Assembly (NCBI GenBank): GCA_015680905.1
Contig: CM027377.1
Span: 39,952,501 to 40,016,500 of the forward strand
DNA from: Coptis chinensis
Lineage: Eukaryota > Streptophyta > Magnoliopsida > Ranunculales > Ranunculaceae
Direction of reading: 5' to 3'
DNA: 64,000 nucleotides
This document shows, piece by piece, positions 22,341 to 33,182 of the stretch. Below the pieces are notes generated by a model, which was not told the origin of the DNA, ran no database searches, and saw only the letters and a list, made by a program, of their open reading frames with translations. The translations under genes and the position numbers were made by a program. The number at the start of each line of letters is the position of its first letter. Within the stretch, counting starts at the first letter, position 1.

Positions 22341-22700
22341 CTATTATAAATTAAAAATCATGACTCCAGTACTAGTCAATATTATTGACATCATTACATC
22401 ATTACGACAACTTATTGGACACCTACGACAATAAATCTTTATGTTCACTAACAACGACGATCATATCAGTTCATTGTCGTTTTTCATTAATAGATTGTTG
22501 TTTACTATGTATTATTATTTTTTGTTGTCATGTGTGCATTCTTAGTTGCCAAAGTAGTTCATTAAATAACTTTAACATCAAATCAAAAATAAAATTAGAA
22601 TACACCAACTTGCCCTTAATTCTTACATACCCACAACTTTAAGGCTAACCCACCACATTTAAGGGTCGATATTCAACCACGAAACTAAATTCGACAATGC
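22341..22700 (+). repeat. Dispersed repeat family R1, copy 1
   Basis: Shares with 23930-24430, 33877-34060, 34640-35060 and 37400-37900 the blocks ACATTGTCG, ATTGTCGTTT, TTTCATTAATAGATTG, TGTGTGCATTCTTAGTTGCC and ACATCAAATCAAAA, ending near ACACCAACTTGCCCTTAAT. Copies vary in length. No coding capacity and no clear terminal repeats, so the class is unknown. Confidence 0.65.
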
Positions 22701-22969
22701 AGTAGTGCAAAACCACAATGTACAAAGTACAACATATTTGATGTTAAGTAAAGTGAAGTCATTGCAAGATGACCAGTGTACTCCTCAAAAAGGTCACTCC
22801 TAAAAAGACACCGCAAAAATCACTGCTGGGTCAGTAATAGTATCGCTAAAAAATACAAGGCAATGAGAAACAGAATCATGAGATGGATAACACTAAAATA
22901 CATATTAGCATCTATATATTTCACGTACACAATACCACAGTTATGGTCAAATTCAATAAATCTTATTCA

Positions 22970-23083
22970 TCATATGGACATTTGATTAGAAAGAACTTGC
23001 GATGAAATTCTTGATTTCCTATAAGCATCATAAGCCTGCCGTTGTGTTGGATCACTCAGTAGTTGGTAGGCCTCCCCCAAAAC
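22970..23083 (-). pseudogene. Single exon of a plant J-domain (DnaJ) protein
   Basis: After a splice acceptor (TTTCAG at 23089-23084) the minus strand reads VLGEAYQLLSDPTQRQAYDAYRKSRIS. This is the C-terminal helix part of a J domain of the type seen in plant DnaJ10/ERDJ-like proteins, where LGEAYQVLSDP is followed by QRQAYDAYGK. The J domain stimulates Hsp70 ATPase. After about ten more residues the frame stops (TGA at 22972-22970), well before the usual C-terminal domain. I do not find the preceding exon with the HPD motif nearby. It is an exon fragment, probably moved here by a transposon or left from a dead gene. Confidence 0.75.
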
Positions 23084-23929
23084 CTGAAATCATCAGCAAA
23101 CAAAATATCCACATTACACCAATATACAAGTAATTATATTTCTTGTCTATGTAGGCAAAAATAAATCATCAGGAATGTACCTAGACACACAAAACTTACA
23201 ACTCAAGATATCTATAAAAAAAAACTTACAACTCAATCCAACATGTGAAGCAACTTGTTCAATAAAGAAGTACTTGTTCAACATCATCATAAATACTTGA
23301 TTTGCTTGTAAGCTTCCATTACTGCCACTACTATGTGAAGCAACTACTAAAACATGTGCAATAAATAAGCTCATTAGTCATTACCTCCCTGATTTCACTA
23401 TAAGATACGATAACAAAGACTACTTCAAACTACATAATTCCATATTGTCTCTACTATATCGAGCTCAATTATGCATATTGTCTCTCGTAAACACATTGTG
23501 TCCTTTTGATATTGCAAGTGCAGTCCATACAAAATTTTACAGGTTGGTACATGCTTGATAAGTCTGGTTGGAATCTCGAATCCTTTATAACAAAATCATG
23601 TAAATGCAAATCAGCTAGACTAACTTAGATTTTCCTTCCCATCCAAATTTTACGCTAACTACATATTCAAAACACACATGGAGCCCAATAATCACACGAT
23701 ACCGGGTGCTTGCCACATGTAGTACAACACAAGTCCTAACAAGTCAAAGGGATGGTATTTTTATTTTATTTTTGGGAGGGGGGTGTTAGACAAAATGATT
23801 TCGGTCAGGAGAAATTTAGCATTAGGTAAAATATTAACGTTACTGAACTGTAGGAGGGGGGATAAATCTTGATGATTCAAAATATGGGGGGTTTAGTATT
23901 TTTCTCATCATTAAACTATGAGATCCTTG

Positions 23930-24430
23930 CCCCTGTCAATCAGTTAAGATATGGATAAAATTAGTGCAAATACATAAATACATTGCCTTAAATTCTAAAT
24001 TACATTGTCGAAATAGCAGAACAAGTTACAGTTGCAAAGAATATCTATTGCAAAGAAGCTGTCGTAAGTCTAGACTACATTGTCGAAATACTGTAAATGG
24101 TTACAATTGCAAACAACGACGATGAAAATCATCAGTACATTGTCGTTTTTCATTAACAGAATATCGTTTACCATGTATTATTCTTTTTGGTTGTCATGAG
24201 TGCATTCTTAGTTGCCAAAGTACTTTATTAAAGAACTTTAACATCAAATCAAACCCAAAATTAGAATACACCAACTTGCCCTTAATTCTTACATACCCAC
24301 AACTTTTACCCACCACATTTAAAGTCAATATTCGAAACTACGAAGCTCAATTCGACAATGTAGTAGTGCAAAACCCCAATGTACAAATGTAGTACAACAC
24401 AAGTCCTAACAAGTACCAACTACATTACTT
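23930..24430 (+). repeat. Dispersed repeat family R1, copy 2
   Basis: Begins around AAACTATGAGATCCTTGCCC, continues with ACATTGTCGAAATAGCAGAAC and GTAAGTCTAGACTACATTGTCG, and ends after TTCGACAATGTAGTAGTGC. It closely resembles 37400-37900, and the two copies head the longer duplicated blocks at 24430-25490 and 37900-39850. Confidence 0.7.
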
Positions 24431-25490
24431 TTTCACACGTACTAAGAAAAATTTATAAAAGAAAACTATATACAACACTATCTTCTCAATACCCAATAAA
24501 CATATAACATTACACCTACCACATGGTCCTAAACTATACACCACTCATCAATTATCTTAGTAGAGCATACTTTGAATAAGTGGTTATATTTAAAAGGAAA
24601 TATTATTATATACTTGAGGACCTACTAAGAAAACATATACTTGATCTTGAAATATTATTATTCAGTTGAACAGAGTTGGTGAATCCAAAAGTGACAATAT
24701 AAAGAATGTATTGTGTATCTCCTTAAGGTTTAAACAATGTAATTTGGAAAAAAAAGACTAGACATCTAATGGTTTAAGAAGCTCAAGTATGCTGGATATA
24801 AACAAAATACATGCCAATACACCACAAATATTAAAGAAATAAAGACGGAAATTTCATTGACCGTTTATCGACTGAGTCTAACATGAAAACAACATCAGCA
24901 ACTTAATGCAATAGACTAACCTAAAGAACAATGGTGCCATATATAAAGTACACTAAGAATGACTCTAACCTGACTGTATCCTTGGAGAAAGGTTGGCACA
25001 ATCCCACCATGAGTAGCATACACCAGTGAATTCCATGCACCGGCTTGAGTAGCAGCTTGGTTATGTTCAAAAATTGCAGTTGCCACTAATAGTAATAACT
25101 TGGCTTTTAGTTTAGACATTTAGTCAAAGAGGACAGACCATATGAAACCAAAGATACCCAACATAAAAAAATATAAGACAACACATGAAATCAATGGTCA
25201 CCGATATATATTCTAGGGTCCATAAGCATGTGCAATAGTAGAGCGAAAATATCACAAAGAATCCCATGGTTGATATGCACAGATTGTTGCATTTGATTTG
25301 AAAAAATAATACTTAAAAAAATGCATACCTGATAAGAAATAGAGTTGGTAGAGCATACCACATTTGAGAAAAAGAACAATTGAAATAATTTGGTCTAAAC
25401 CCTCCCAATAGCTAACTAGTAAAAATAACATGGTTTGGTCAGAACCCTCCCAAACAAACAATCTTAAACACCATTATTAACGATTTTTTA
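24430..25490 (-). repeat. Segmental duplication, copy A
   Basis: Matches 37900-38088 and 38965-39850 in the same orientation, for example AAGTGACAATATAAAG, GACTGTATCCTTGGAG and AACCCTCCCAAACAAACAATC. Copy B has about 0.9 kb of extra sequence in the middle. The block holds one exon-like segment (24970-25092, separate entry). The right border of the similarity lies just before the (TA)n tract and MULE. Confidence 0.75.
24970..25092 (-). pseudogene. Exon-like segment of unknown protein (duplicated at 39318-39440)
   Basis: On the minus strand, after an AG acceptor, it reads ATAIFEHNQAATQAGAWNS then LVYATHGGIVPTFLQGYSQ, followed by a GT donor (CAG|GTTAGAG). The amino-acid composition, phase and splice-like borders suggest a real exon. 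The copy at 39318-39440 keeps the second half and is disturbed in the first. I do not recognise the protein. No flanking exon could be linked to it. Confidence 0.45.
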
Positions 25491-25612
25491 AATACTCATT
25501 TCGAGTTAAGCTCGTAATAGTTTTGTTAAATAAGACCACACTTCGTTCAGGCATCTCGTCAAACATGATATTAGCATCTTTTTGAAAATAACTATTTAAA
25601 AAAACAAAGATG

Positions 25613-25614
<2 letters not shown>

Positions 25615-25705
<91 letters not shown>
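25615..25705. repeat. (TA)n microsatellite left of MULE
   Basis: About 91 bp of uninterrupted AT dinucleotides abutting the left terminal inverted repeat. A second tract (32288-32363) abuts the right one. Open frames of alternating Tyr-Ile across it are artefacts. Confidence 0.95.
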
Positions 25706-25706
<1 letters not shown>

Positions 25707-25788
25707 CCCCGCTCACAGACGGACATCCATAAAACGGACTTAACAAAAAAAGTAAAATATCATGAAATATACTCACGAAGGGTTTTAG
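25705..25788 (+). repeat. Left terminal inverted repeat of the MULE
   Basis: Begins AGCCCCGCTCACAGACGGAC and runs to about CTCACGAAGGGTTTTAGA. The reverse complement of 32201-32288 matches it with a few substitutions. It is followed by a CT-rich stretch (25815-25920) that resembles a 5' untranslated leader. Confidence 0.9.
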
Positions 25789-25990
25789 AAATTGGGTCCT
25801 AAAAACTAAAAACCCCAGACCTCTCTCCTATTTTCTCTCTCCCCAATATCTTCTTCCGTGAGAACAGTCCCCTCCTACATACCACTTTTTCTCTTTCTCT
25901 CTTTCGCCTGTTTTCCTCAAATCGGTTCACAAAATTCATGAGATTAACTTCAATTCATGAGATTGAACTTCAAATCGGTTCACAAAAGCC

Positions 25991-26825
25991 ATTTGCTACC
26001 ATGACAAAAAAGGTAAGATGTACATGTCTTGACAAGTTTTCCTGTTTTCTATCTGCAATGCTCTAATTCTTGTAATGACAAAGGGAACCCTTGAGTTCAT
26101 AGTTTCAAGCTTTGTGACTATGGTTTGTAATTATTATTTTTAATGTCTTTGGGTAACAACCATCAGCTTTCACTAATATGTTACCTTGTGTTTCTAGGTC
26201 AGCAAACTACAAAGGGCATGTCTGCGGAATCCTGTGAAGGTGTGTTCCCTTTCTACCGTATTATTTTACGTATTTGTTTGTGTTCTTTATGGTTGACGAG
26301 TTCGCGTATCTTTGCACAACTAGTGCTTGGTGTTGCACTATCTGCATAATTGTATCAGTTACGGTCTAAATCTCAGTTTTTCTGGTTTATTCAGATTGAG
26401 GAAGCTTCTAAATATTCCAATTGTTGACACTGGGAAGCATTAGGTATTGCTTTGTTCCTCTGGTACAAGGTTTTATTCTTTCTACTATATTTTCTAGGAT
26501 CTTGGGTTAATTGGGCATTAAAAGCCGCGGTAATCTTGAGCCAATTATTGAGAATTAACTTGGTGTGGGGTTTGTGATTTTTCGGTGTGATCCCAACCCA
26601 AAGTATTCATTGTCACATATCTTAAAACTGTATTCTTCGTGCTAACCTCTATTTAATTTAAAATCACATGCAAGACTGCTACCTTGTATTTATTTTAAGC
26701 GATATACCTGGAAGTACATCAATGGTGTTTACTTTCGCGACTTGTGAGTCAACGCAGCGTCTTCGGCTTTGATTCTTCGAAACTTGGGATTCGGTGCCAT
26801 CCCAATTAGTGGTCAAATGAGTCAG
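25991..26825 (+). pseudogene. DEAD-box RNA helicase RH10/DDX47-like exons captured in MULE
   Basis: RH10-type helicases (yeast Rrp3, human DDX47) act in nucleolar pre-rRNA processing. Four exon remnants lie in order with plausible introns. They are 25991-26012 (FATMTKK), 26198-26239 (VSKLQRACLRNPVK), 26395-26443 (IEEASKYS, then a frameshift in the TVDTLKQQ region) and 26674-26825 (DCYLVFILSDIPGSTSMVFT ... LILRNLGFGAIPISGQMSQ, with a frameshift in between). They match the stretch from the SAT motif to just before the second RecA domain's conserved motifs. The upstream Q, Walker A and DEAD motifs and the downstream HRxGR motif are absent. It is non-coding as it stands. Orientation is opposite to the transposase. 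Confidence 0.85.
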
Positions 26826-28436
26826 GTACTCTATAATTTCTATGCACAAATTTGGTCAGTGGACTTGGTGGTGCATATTCTTGTCAAAACCATTATTTAG
26901 GTCGTGCCAAGTTTTACATCATATTCTTATTTTTTTTTTCCATTTTGCTTCTTACTTTTGATAGTCTGATTGAGAAGGAGCCACTGTGAGTTCAGAATGT
27001 GCATGTTGACTATGTTTGATAACTTTGAGAGGGCTAAAGCTCAAATCAAGTTAGAGACTGACTCTTGTGGCCATGAATGGTGAAGATGTATGCGGCTAAA
27101 TATACATTAATAATTAGCAATCACACTTCGTTTGGGTAATCGATTTTTGTTTGTTTTTAATGTTTCATGCAAGATTTTGATATATATGTTTTATTGCCCA
27201 GGGTTTACCGTGTTTACTTGTTGCATTATGAAGATGTTCCCTGCCCACGTTTGTCTTGTCATTTCAACTTTAGTTCAGTTGCATGCTATCTAACATCAAC
27301 ACTCACTGTTTTAAAAAATCTGTGTCGCAGATACGTATCGTCGTCAAATCCGACACTTACATATTGAAGATTATGTTATTCAATTTTGGGTACTTTGCCT
27401 GTTTGATACATGTTCATGTCAATATGACTTAGGTTACATGTGTAACCAGTTACTTTTAGATTTAGATTTATGTTATATAATTTTACAGGTCATGATTTGT
27501 AGTCTCTTGTAATGTGGATTAAAGCCTTTGTTAGGTTTGGTTGATGCAGGGAAGCGCGAAAAGGCTATTCAAGGCTGCACTACAAGAAGCAGCTAGAAAA
27601 TGTGAGATGTGATATGTAGACCTTAGAAGGACTGACAAGAAAGTCAGACACCACTTCCATGATGATATAAGTGTAATTATTTTGTTTCTAAACCATGATC
27701 TAATTTCCCAAGGCTTGGTGCAAGGTCCTCCATTATCTGTTCGAAGTGCTCGGAATATGGATAAGTTTTATACATCCTTGTTATTTCTTGTGAGAAATTT
27801 GTAAGTAGTTTTGATTGGTTCCAGTCTTTCAATTGCATTTTGGCTTAAAGTAGGAACAGGGAAGAGAAATATATTTTTGTTATTGCAAACTAGTTGTAAC
27901 TATTGTTTTGTCAATTGACTCGGACATGGATTGAGAGACTTTACTTGGATTGTCTGATGTACTTTTAACTAAAGGCTCGTGAGGCCTTTAAATCATTGAA
28001 TCAGCACACAAAGGAAACAAAGTGACGATACATCCCGATAATAACCCATTTGGGCGCCATATGATAATTGGCATGCACATACACAGCCAATGAATCTAGA
28101 ACAAGTTTGGAAATTCATAAACAATATCGCACTTCTATAGAAATTGTCATTGTTCACCAAAAAAATGTAAGCACCGGATAGCTCATCAGGTCGATTACTT
28201 GAGCTAACAATTTATTTGTTGAAGAAAAAAAAATGCATACTCAAAGCATAAAAACTCAAAATAAAACTCTTCCAAATATGTGGCTGCAAATTTATCTTCC
28301 AAAAGAAAGCTTCTTATCTCTCAGCATAACTTGTAAACTTTGAATTTCAACCTTCAAACTCTAATTATTTGAAACATCCTTTAATCAAGCGACATTCCTA
28401 GACATTCCTACAGTAGAAACATGTGAAAATATAAAG
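26826..28436. other. MULE interior, possible further captured fragments
   Basis: I can assign no gene. A plus-strand piece at 27551-27605 after a GCAG acceptor reads SAKRLFKAALQEAARK and may be one more exon fragment of unknown origin. The remainder is AT-rich, with no terminal repeats visible. A segment near 28170-28210 (GGATAGCTCATCAGG) looks faintly tRNA-like but lacks a convincing second box. Confidence 0.3.
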
Positions 28437-28467
28437 CTATGAATTAATGAGTGCCCCACCAAAGGCA

Positions 28468-31011
28468 TTAGTAACAAAAAACAAAGCAAGTGTATGTGAA
28501 AGGAAAATTACATATTTTACCCGAAGATGAACAAGAATCATTCTCTGTGGTAGAGTCCGAAGTTGCGTCCTCGTCGTATAAGGAATTTTTTTCACTGCAA
28601 GCCAGTTAAGATAATAAGAAAGAATATGCAAATACTCTAATCGAAATAAAAATAAAGGAAGAAAAATTTTCTTACCCATTCTTTAGCTCTTCTTCATTGT
28701 TTAGCTCTTCTTTTCCCTTCTTATTAAGCTCCGGACAATTCCTTTTATCGTGTGACACTCCAACCTTGTTACATCCATTGCACCGTCTCCTTTTATATTT
28801 TTGTGCCTTTTGAGTGCTTTCTCTTTATCTCCTTTAAGTCTTTTTCCACATCCTTTTGGTCTTGCTTGACTCGGTTCATGATAATTAATTGCCAAATTAG
28901 AACTCTTTGCTCCAGAAACTCCTACACTTGTATCACAACCAAACGCTTGACTACTTTTCTCATGTGGTGTTGCTACACTTGTATCACAACCAACCAACTT
29001 ACTAATTTTTTCGAGTGCATCACTTAAAGCATCTATAAACACTTTAGTTGCTTCTTCACTTTTGAGGGATTTATCAACTACAAGTGTTGCCATTTGAATC
29101 AATTCATTCCGTTTCATGATGTATAATTTATCATCTTGAACCTCCATTCCACCATCATCAATGACTGCCCCTGACTTTGCAGTTTTACACCATCTCTTCA
29201 AAATGTATTGATTCGGCAACTTATCAAAATCATGCATCTTATTCATATAAGCTAAAATATGCCTACAAGGGACCACTAAGCTCTCAAACTTTTTACAAGT
29301 GCATGAAGCAAAATCTATATCTTTTTGATAAGAAATTTCCCGCACTCTAGACTTTTTGGCCGCCATTTTTCTATGAACCTTATAAACGTAACACTTCTCA
29401 TTCTCACTAACAAGTAAAAATCTATAATTCAAGCTCTCCCATAACTCATCTTGAAATTTAAAGAAAAACTCATGTGTATAAACATCGACCATGTGTACCA
29501 AAAAGCTTTGGGGCATTTTAATTTTTGGTTTCTCAATCATATCTTTGTTATCTGCCATTAATTCTTCATGACGTTGGTGCACAAGTCCCCTACCAAACTG
29601 AACCATAAAATCTACCAAAGAATTTTCTTTTGAAACATACATTTTGAAAAATGAATGAGCTTTCATTTCGTTGACTACTTGACATACCTGCAGAGAAGAT
29701 GTGATTCACGTAATGCGGGCACCCATTGTGATCGGATTTCATACATCGACTCCAACCACTTATTCTCATGTAAACCACTCCTCTGAAGAATATCATTCCA
29801 CTTCAAGTCAAACTCATATTTCATCTCAGATCCCCATATGCAATTTAAAAACTCAGTGTAGTACTCACTATATATAACTGAATCTATTTTCTTCGAAAAT
29901 TTCATCAGTATGTGCCAACTGCAGTACCTGTTGATAGAGTACTCAAAGCTTCAGTATGTAAAAATAAAAAATAAAAAATAACGTTTGCAAATTAATTATA
30001 AAAAAAAAAAAAAAAACCTGTGAAAAGTAGTTGGAAGAGTTTGAGAAATGGCTTTTGTCATTGCTGGATCTTGATCTGTAATAATCATCTTTAGAGGACC
30101 GCCTGACATAGCTTCTAAAAATTGGTTAAACAACCAAACAAATGATTCTGTGGTCTCATCACATAAAAATGAACAAGAAAAAACAACTGTCTGACCATGA
30201 TTATTAACCCCAAATAGCGGTGCAAGAATCAATCCATACCTATTAGTGTTGTACGTAGTATCAAAGATAACAACATCACCATAAAATTTGTATGCTCGTC
30301 TTGAGGTCGCATCCGCCCAAAAACATTGAGTAATTCTCTGTTCATTGTTTGTCTCAATTTTAAAAGTGAAAGAAGGATTCCTCCCTTGTTCCAATTTTAA
30401 AAACTCGTGAAACATTTATCCATCATGGCCTTTCATCTCTTTACGTTTGTCCCTTTCCTGGTTATTTAAATCTTTCTGTATAAAACCAATATTTTCTATC
30501 CCTCCGGACTGAACTCCAAGAAGACTGAATTGTTGATGTTGTGGTATGTTTACCATGCCAAGTTGTTGCGTTAAGCATTTTTGGGCACGCGAAACGCCAC
30601 GGTGAGATCTTAGAAGATGTACTCTACGTGGGGTCGACAACGGGTGAGAATGCCCTTCAACGAATAAACTAACAACAAATGTACCCGAGTTTTTCACCAC
30701 AACAACTTTTACTTTACAATCTTCTTTTATATTGCCCCGACGCCTTTTTGTATCAACGTCCACTATTTCTGAACTTTTTCCTTGCTTGTAACACACGTAT
30801 TCCTTTCTTACACATTCACCATCTTTCTTCCTATCAGACTAACTACGAATACTGAATCCAGCGACTTTGGCATAATTATTGTAGAAACTGTAGACATCAT
30901 CAAGTGAGTCAAACTCTTGTCCTATTCTAGGTTTGGCATCATTTGATTGTAAACCTCATTAGGTTTCCCATCTACACTCTCACTCTCAATTACAAAATCC
31001 TCATCTTCCAT
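28468..31011 (-). CDS. FAR1/MUDR-type transposase of the MULE (interrupted)
   Basis: Start ATG at 31011-31009 ([15 protein letters not shown]). N-terminal FAR1 DNA-binding domain: [20 protein letters not shown], later [18 protein letters not shown] (30416-30960). MULE transposase domain: [18 protein letters not shown], then [12 protein letters not shown], giving two of the catalytic acidic residues. After a 90-bp intron (29928-30017) comes [18 protein letters not shown] zinc finger: [20 protein letters not shown] (about 29260-29320). C-terminal zinc knuckle: [17 protein letters not shown] (about 28740-28800). A second intron (28595-28675) precedes an acidic Ser-rich tail. It mobilises the element by a DDE reaction. 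Frameshifts near MSSSQRNES (29650) and near 30940, plus a stop near 30840, interrupt it, unless they are base-calling errors. It could be a domesticated FAR1-related gene, but the flanking terminal repeats argue for a transposase. Confidence 0.85.
29928..30017 (-). other. Intron in the transposase gene
   Basis: On the minus strand TTTCACAG|GTTTTTTT ... TCAACAG|GTACTGC. Removal restores [10 protein letters not shown], the conserved FAR1 motif at this point. The poly-T after the donor (poly-A on the plus strand) is unusual for length but fits a U-rich plant intron. Confidence 0.8.
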
Positions 31012-31096
31012 CTCAATGTAACCTGAAAAAAGAAAAGAAAATAAGAAAAATCAAAGAAGTTCAAATCAAAAGCTATCAAGTTCAAATAATATATAT

Positions 31097-31161
<65 letters not shown>

Positions 31162-32200
31162 TTTTAATTTTTTTTTTAATTATGATACCTGATAGTATAA
31201 ATAAATACAGTACTAGTAACGCTTCAAAAATATTAGAATATACGACACGAAATATAGTAGGAATGAAATTACTAGGGAATAACCAACTCAACCGAATGAA
31301 TGAGAAATTGGAATTAGCCTGTAAAAACTTCATTTTTGTAGGTAAAGGTACAATCGTCACATGGGAAGCTGCCCACTCTAAAATCTATGTACCCTAGCCT
31401 ATGGATATTCTTATTTGGTACATTGAGGAGGTGGAAACGATTATACAGACTTTCCATCATCTAAGTATTCATATATTTGAGAAAACATATAATTGTGTCG
31501 TGGTCCTAAAGACCGAACACATATAATTGTGTGAGCAAGGCTTTACCGAAAAAATAAACTCAATTTAGGGAGTTCGAGTGCAAGTGTACTGCTGGGCCTG
31601 TGACCTGTTGGTTTCCAAGATTAAAATTTAAAATAACATCGTTATCAACAAAGGAAATCTTGTGTGCTAAGGAACTAAATTAAAGTATAGGATCTCTAGT
31701 CCGCAGCTAAGTTCATCTTTTCAAAACAAGAGGTCTGCCATATAGTGTCCTCCTTAGTCCATACGATGTCGCACATAGAGAAGCCTGTTCTTTAGCAACA
31801 AAAGAAATAAGAAACCCTTCTTCAGTGCTTCCTGTTTCCTTTATTTAATTTTATTTTTAGTAATACATATTCCCTGGTTCCCTTCTAAGAAAAACAAATG
31901 TAAAAGATGTATTTACCACTAAAGCAAGCACAAACAAGCATGAACAGTTGGTTTCTTTGAAGACGCAACAATGAATATTGATGTTAGGAAAAAAAACAGT
32001 AAACTTACGTGTAATCCAGATTCACAAAGCTTGTGCAAAGCCGGTCGCGTTTTTTGTTTAGACTTATAAGATGAGAAAGAGAGAAGAGAAACCCTTTGAT
32101 AGAGAAAGAGAGTACCAGGAGGGAAAGAGTCAGGGTAATATTGAGAGAGAAAAGATATGGGGAAGAGAATAGAAGAGAGGGAATATGAGCGAGGTTGGAT
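31012..32200 (-). promoter_or_regulatory. 5' region and probable leader of the transposase gene
   Basis: Between start codon and right terminal repeat. Close to the repeat (32010-32195) the minus strand is CT-rich (CTCTCTTTCTCTATC) and contains GATTACAC|GTAAGTTTAC, a good splice donor, so a spliced non-coding first exon is likely. The stretch also contains a second (TA)n run with poly-T (about 31088-31165). A plus-strand frame at 31182-31397 is unexplained and probably chance. Confidence 0.45.
31088..31165. repeat. (TA)n plus poly-T low-complexity run
   Basis: AT dinucleotides broken once near 31109, then about 23 T's. It lies inside the MULE, upstream of the transposase start codon. Confidence 0.9.
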
Positions 32201-32284
32201 TTTCTAAACCCTTCGTGAGTATATTTCGTGATATTTTACTTTTTTTGTTAAGTCCGTTTTACGGATGTCCGTCTGTGAGCGGGG

Positions 32285-32288
<4 letters not shown>
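32201..32288 (-). repeat. Right terminal inverted repeat of the MULE
   Basis: Partner of 25705-25788, ending GTCTGTGAGCGGGGCTGT on the plus strand. In MULEs these repeats bind the transposase and often contain its promoter. Confidence 0.9.

Positions 32289-32363
<75 letters not shown>
32288..32363. repeat. (TA)n microsatellite right of MULE
   Basis: About 76 bp of AT dinucleotides directly outside the right terminal repeat. Together with 25615-25705 it probably represents one TA tract split by the insertion and since changed in length. Confidence 0.95.
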
Positions 32364-32366
<3 letters not shown>

Positions 32367-33170
32367 TAATTCTCTAAAAAGTAGCTACTTAAGTTAACGT
32401 AACTATAACATTTTGACAACCAAAATACCCGACCCTTCTCATGAGACAGACCCAAAATACCCAATTTAAAAATCCTAAAATTTGATAATTCAAACAACCA
32501 AACTAAAACTAAGAAACCATAGTACAATAGTAAAATAGATAAATTGTTACTTAATCCTATATTTGAAGGGAGACAATGAGAGAGACAAACCTGTTTTTGT
32601 TGTTATTTCCCACTCGACCAAAATTCACTGAAAAAGATTGTGCTTTTTCAAAGAAATACAATACACCAAGAAAGAAAAGGGAAATTAGTATGTAATGTGA
32701 GATAGAATTGGGAGAGAGAATAAGGATTTGAGAGAGTGGAGCATACAAGAATCGGCTTGATCTAGCATGAGTTAGATTTTTTCCACCATCGGGTTCTGCA
32801 GCTCTGTGTTGATTATGATTTTGATTTTGTCAAAAGAATAGATGGGTTGGGGGTTCTCGGGATGGAGAGAAGTTAGTAACAGCCATGGAGAAGACAACGC
32901 ATGGAGAAGATGACCCTATTTTTTTCCTTCGAGAGTTCTATTTTTGGTTTTTTATTTTCCCTTTGAGTTAAGGCAGTAGAACGTAATCCCATGCTTTCAC
33001 ATGAATACCATTATACACCCTTTTGTGGTTTTCCCAACCAACAACCCAGCAGGCCCAACCAACAACCTAGCAGGCTATACGTATTTTAGATGGACCAAAC
33101 AGAAAAACACTTATAATGCACCCTAACCCATGAAGAGGGTCCACTATCCATGTTGCCAAACAAGTACATT
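32364..33170. other. No recognisable gene
   Basis: AT-rich, with GA-rich patches (GAGAGAGACAAACC, GGGAGAGAGAATAAGG) that resemble a minus-strand 5' leader, but no linked coding frame. Short frames at 32557-32748 and 33067-33297 (minus) have no recognisable motif. Confidence 0.35.
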
Positions 33171-33182
33171 GCCTCAAATCCT

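Larger units (their letters stand above)
25704..32288 (-). mobile_element. Mutator-like element (FAR1/MUDR type) in a TA microsatellite
   Basis: About 6.58 kb. Terminal inverted repeats of about 85 bp (25705-25788 and 32201-32288) start AGCCCCGCTCACAGACGG and differ at only a few positions. A FAR1-type transposase gene with introns fills 28468-31011 on the minus strand, and its probable 5' leader lies just inside the right repeat. The other end holds exons of an RH10-type RNA helicase on the plus strand. Both outer borders fall in (TA)n tracts, so the target duplication cannot be measured. That fits an element family that targets TA repeats. Few mutations between the repeats imply a young insertion. 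Confidence 0.85.

Noticed and set aside
25477-25776. Open frame with long Tyr-Ile repeat (also 32185-32527)
   Set aside because: Translation of the (TA)n microsatellite and MULE terminal repeat.
28150-28215. tRNA-like segment GGATAGCTCATCAGG
   Set aside because: Only a weak A-box resemblance; no B box or cloverleaf arms found.
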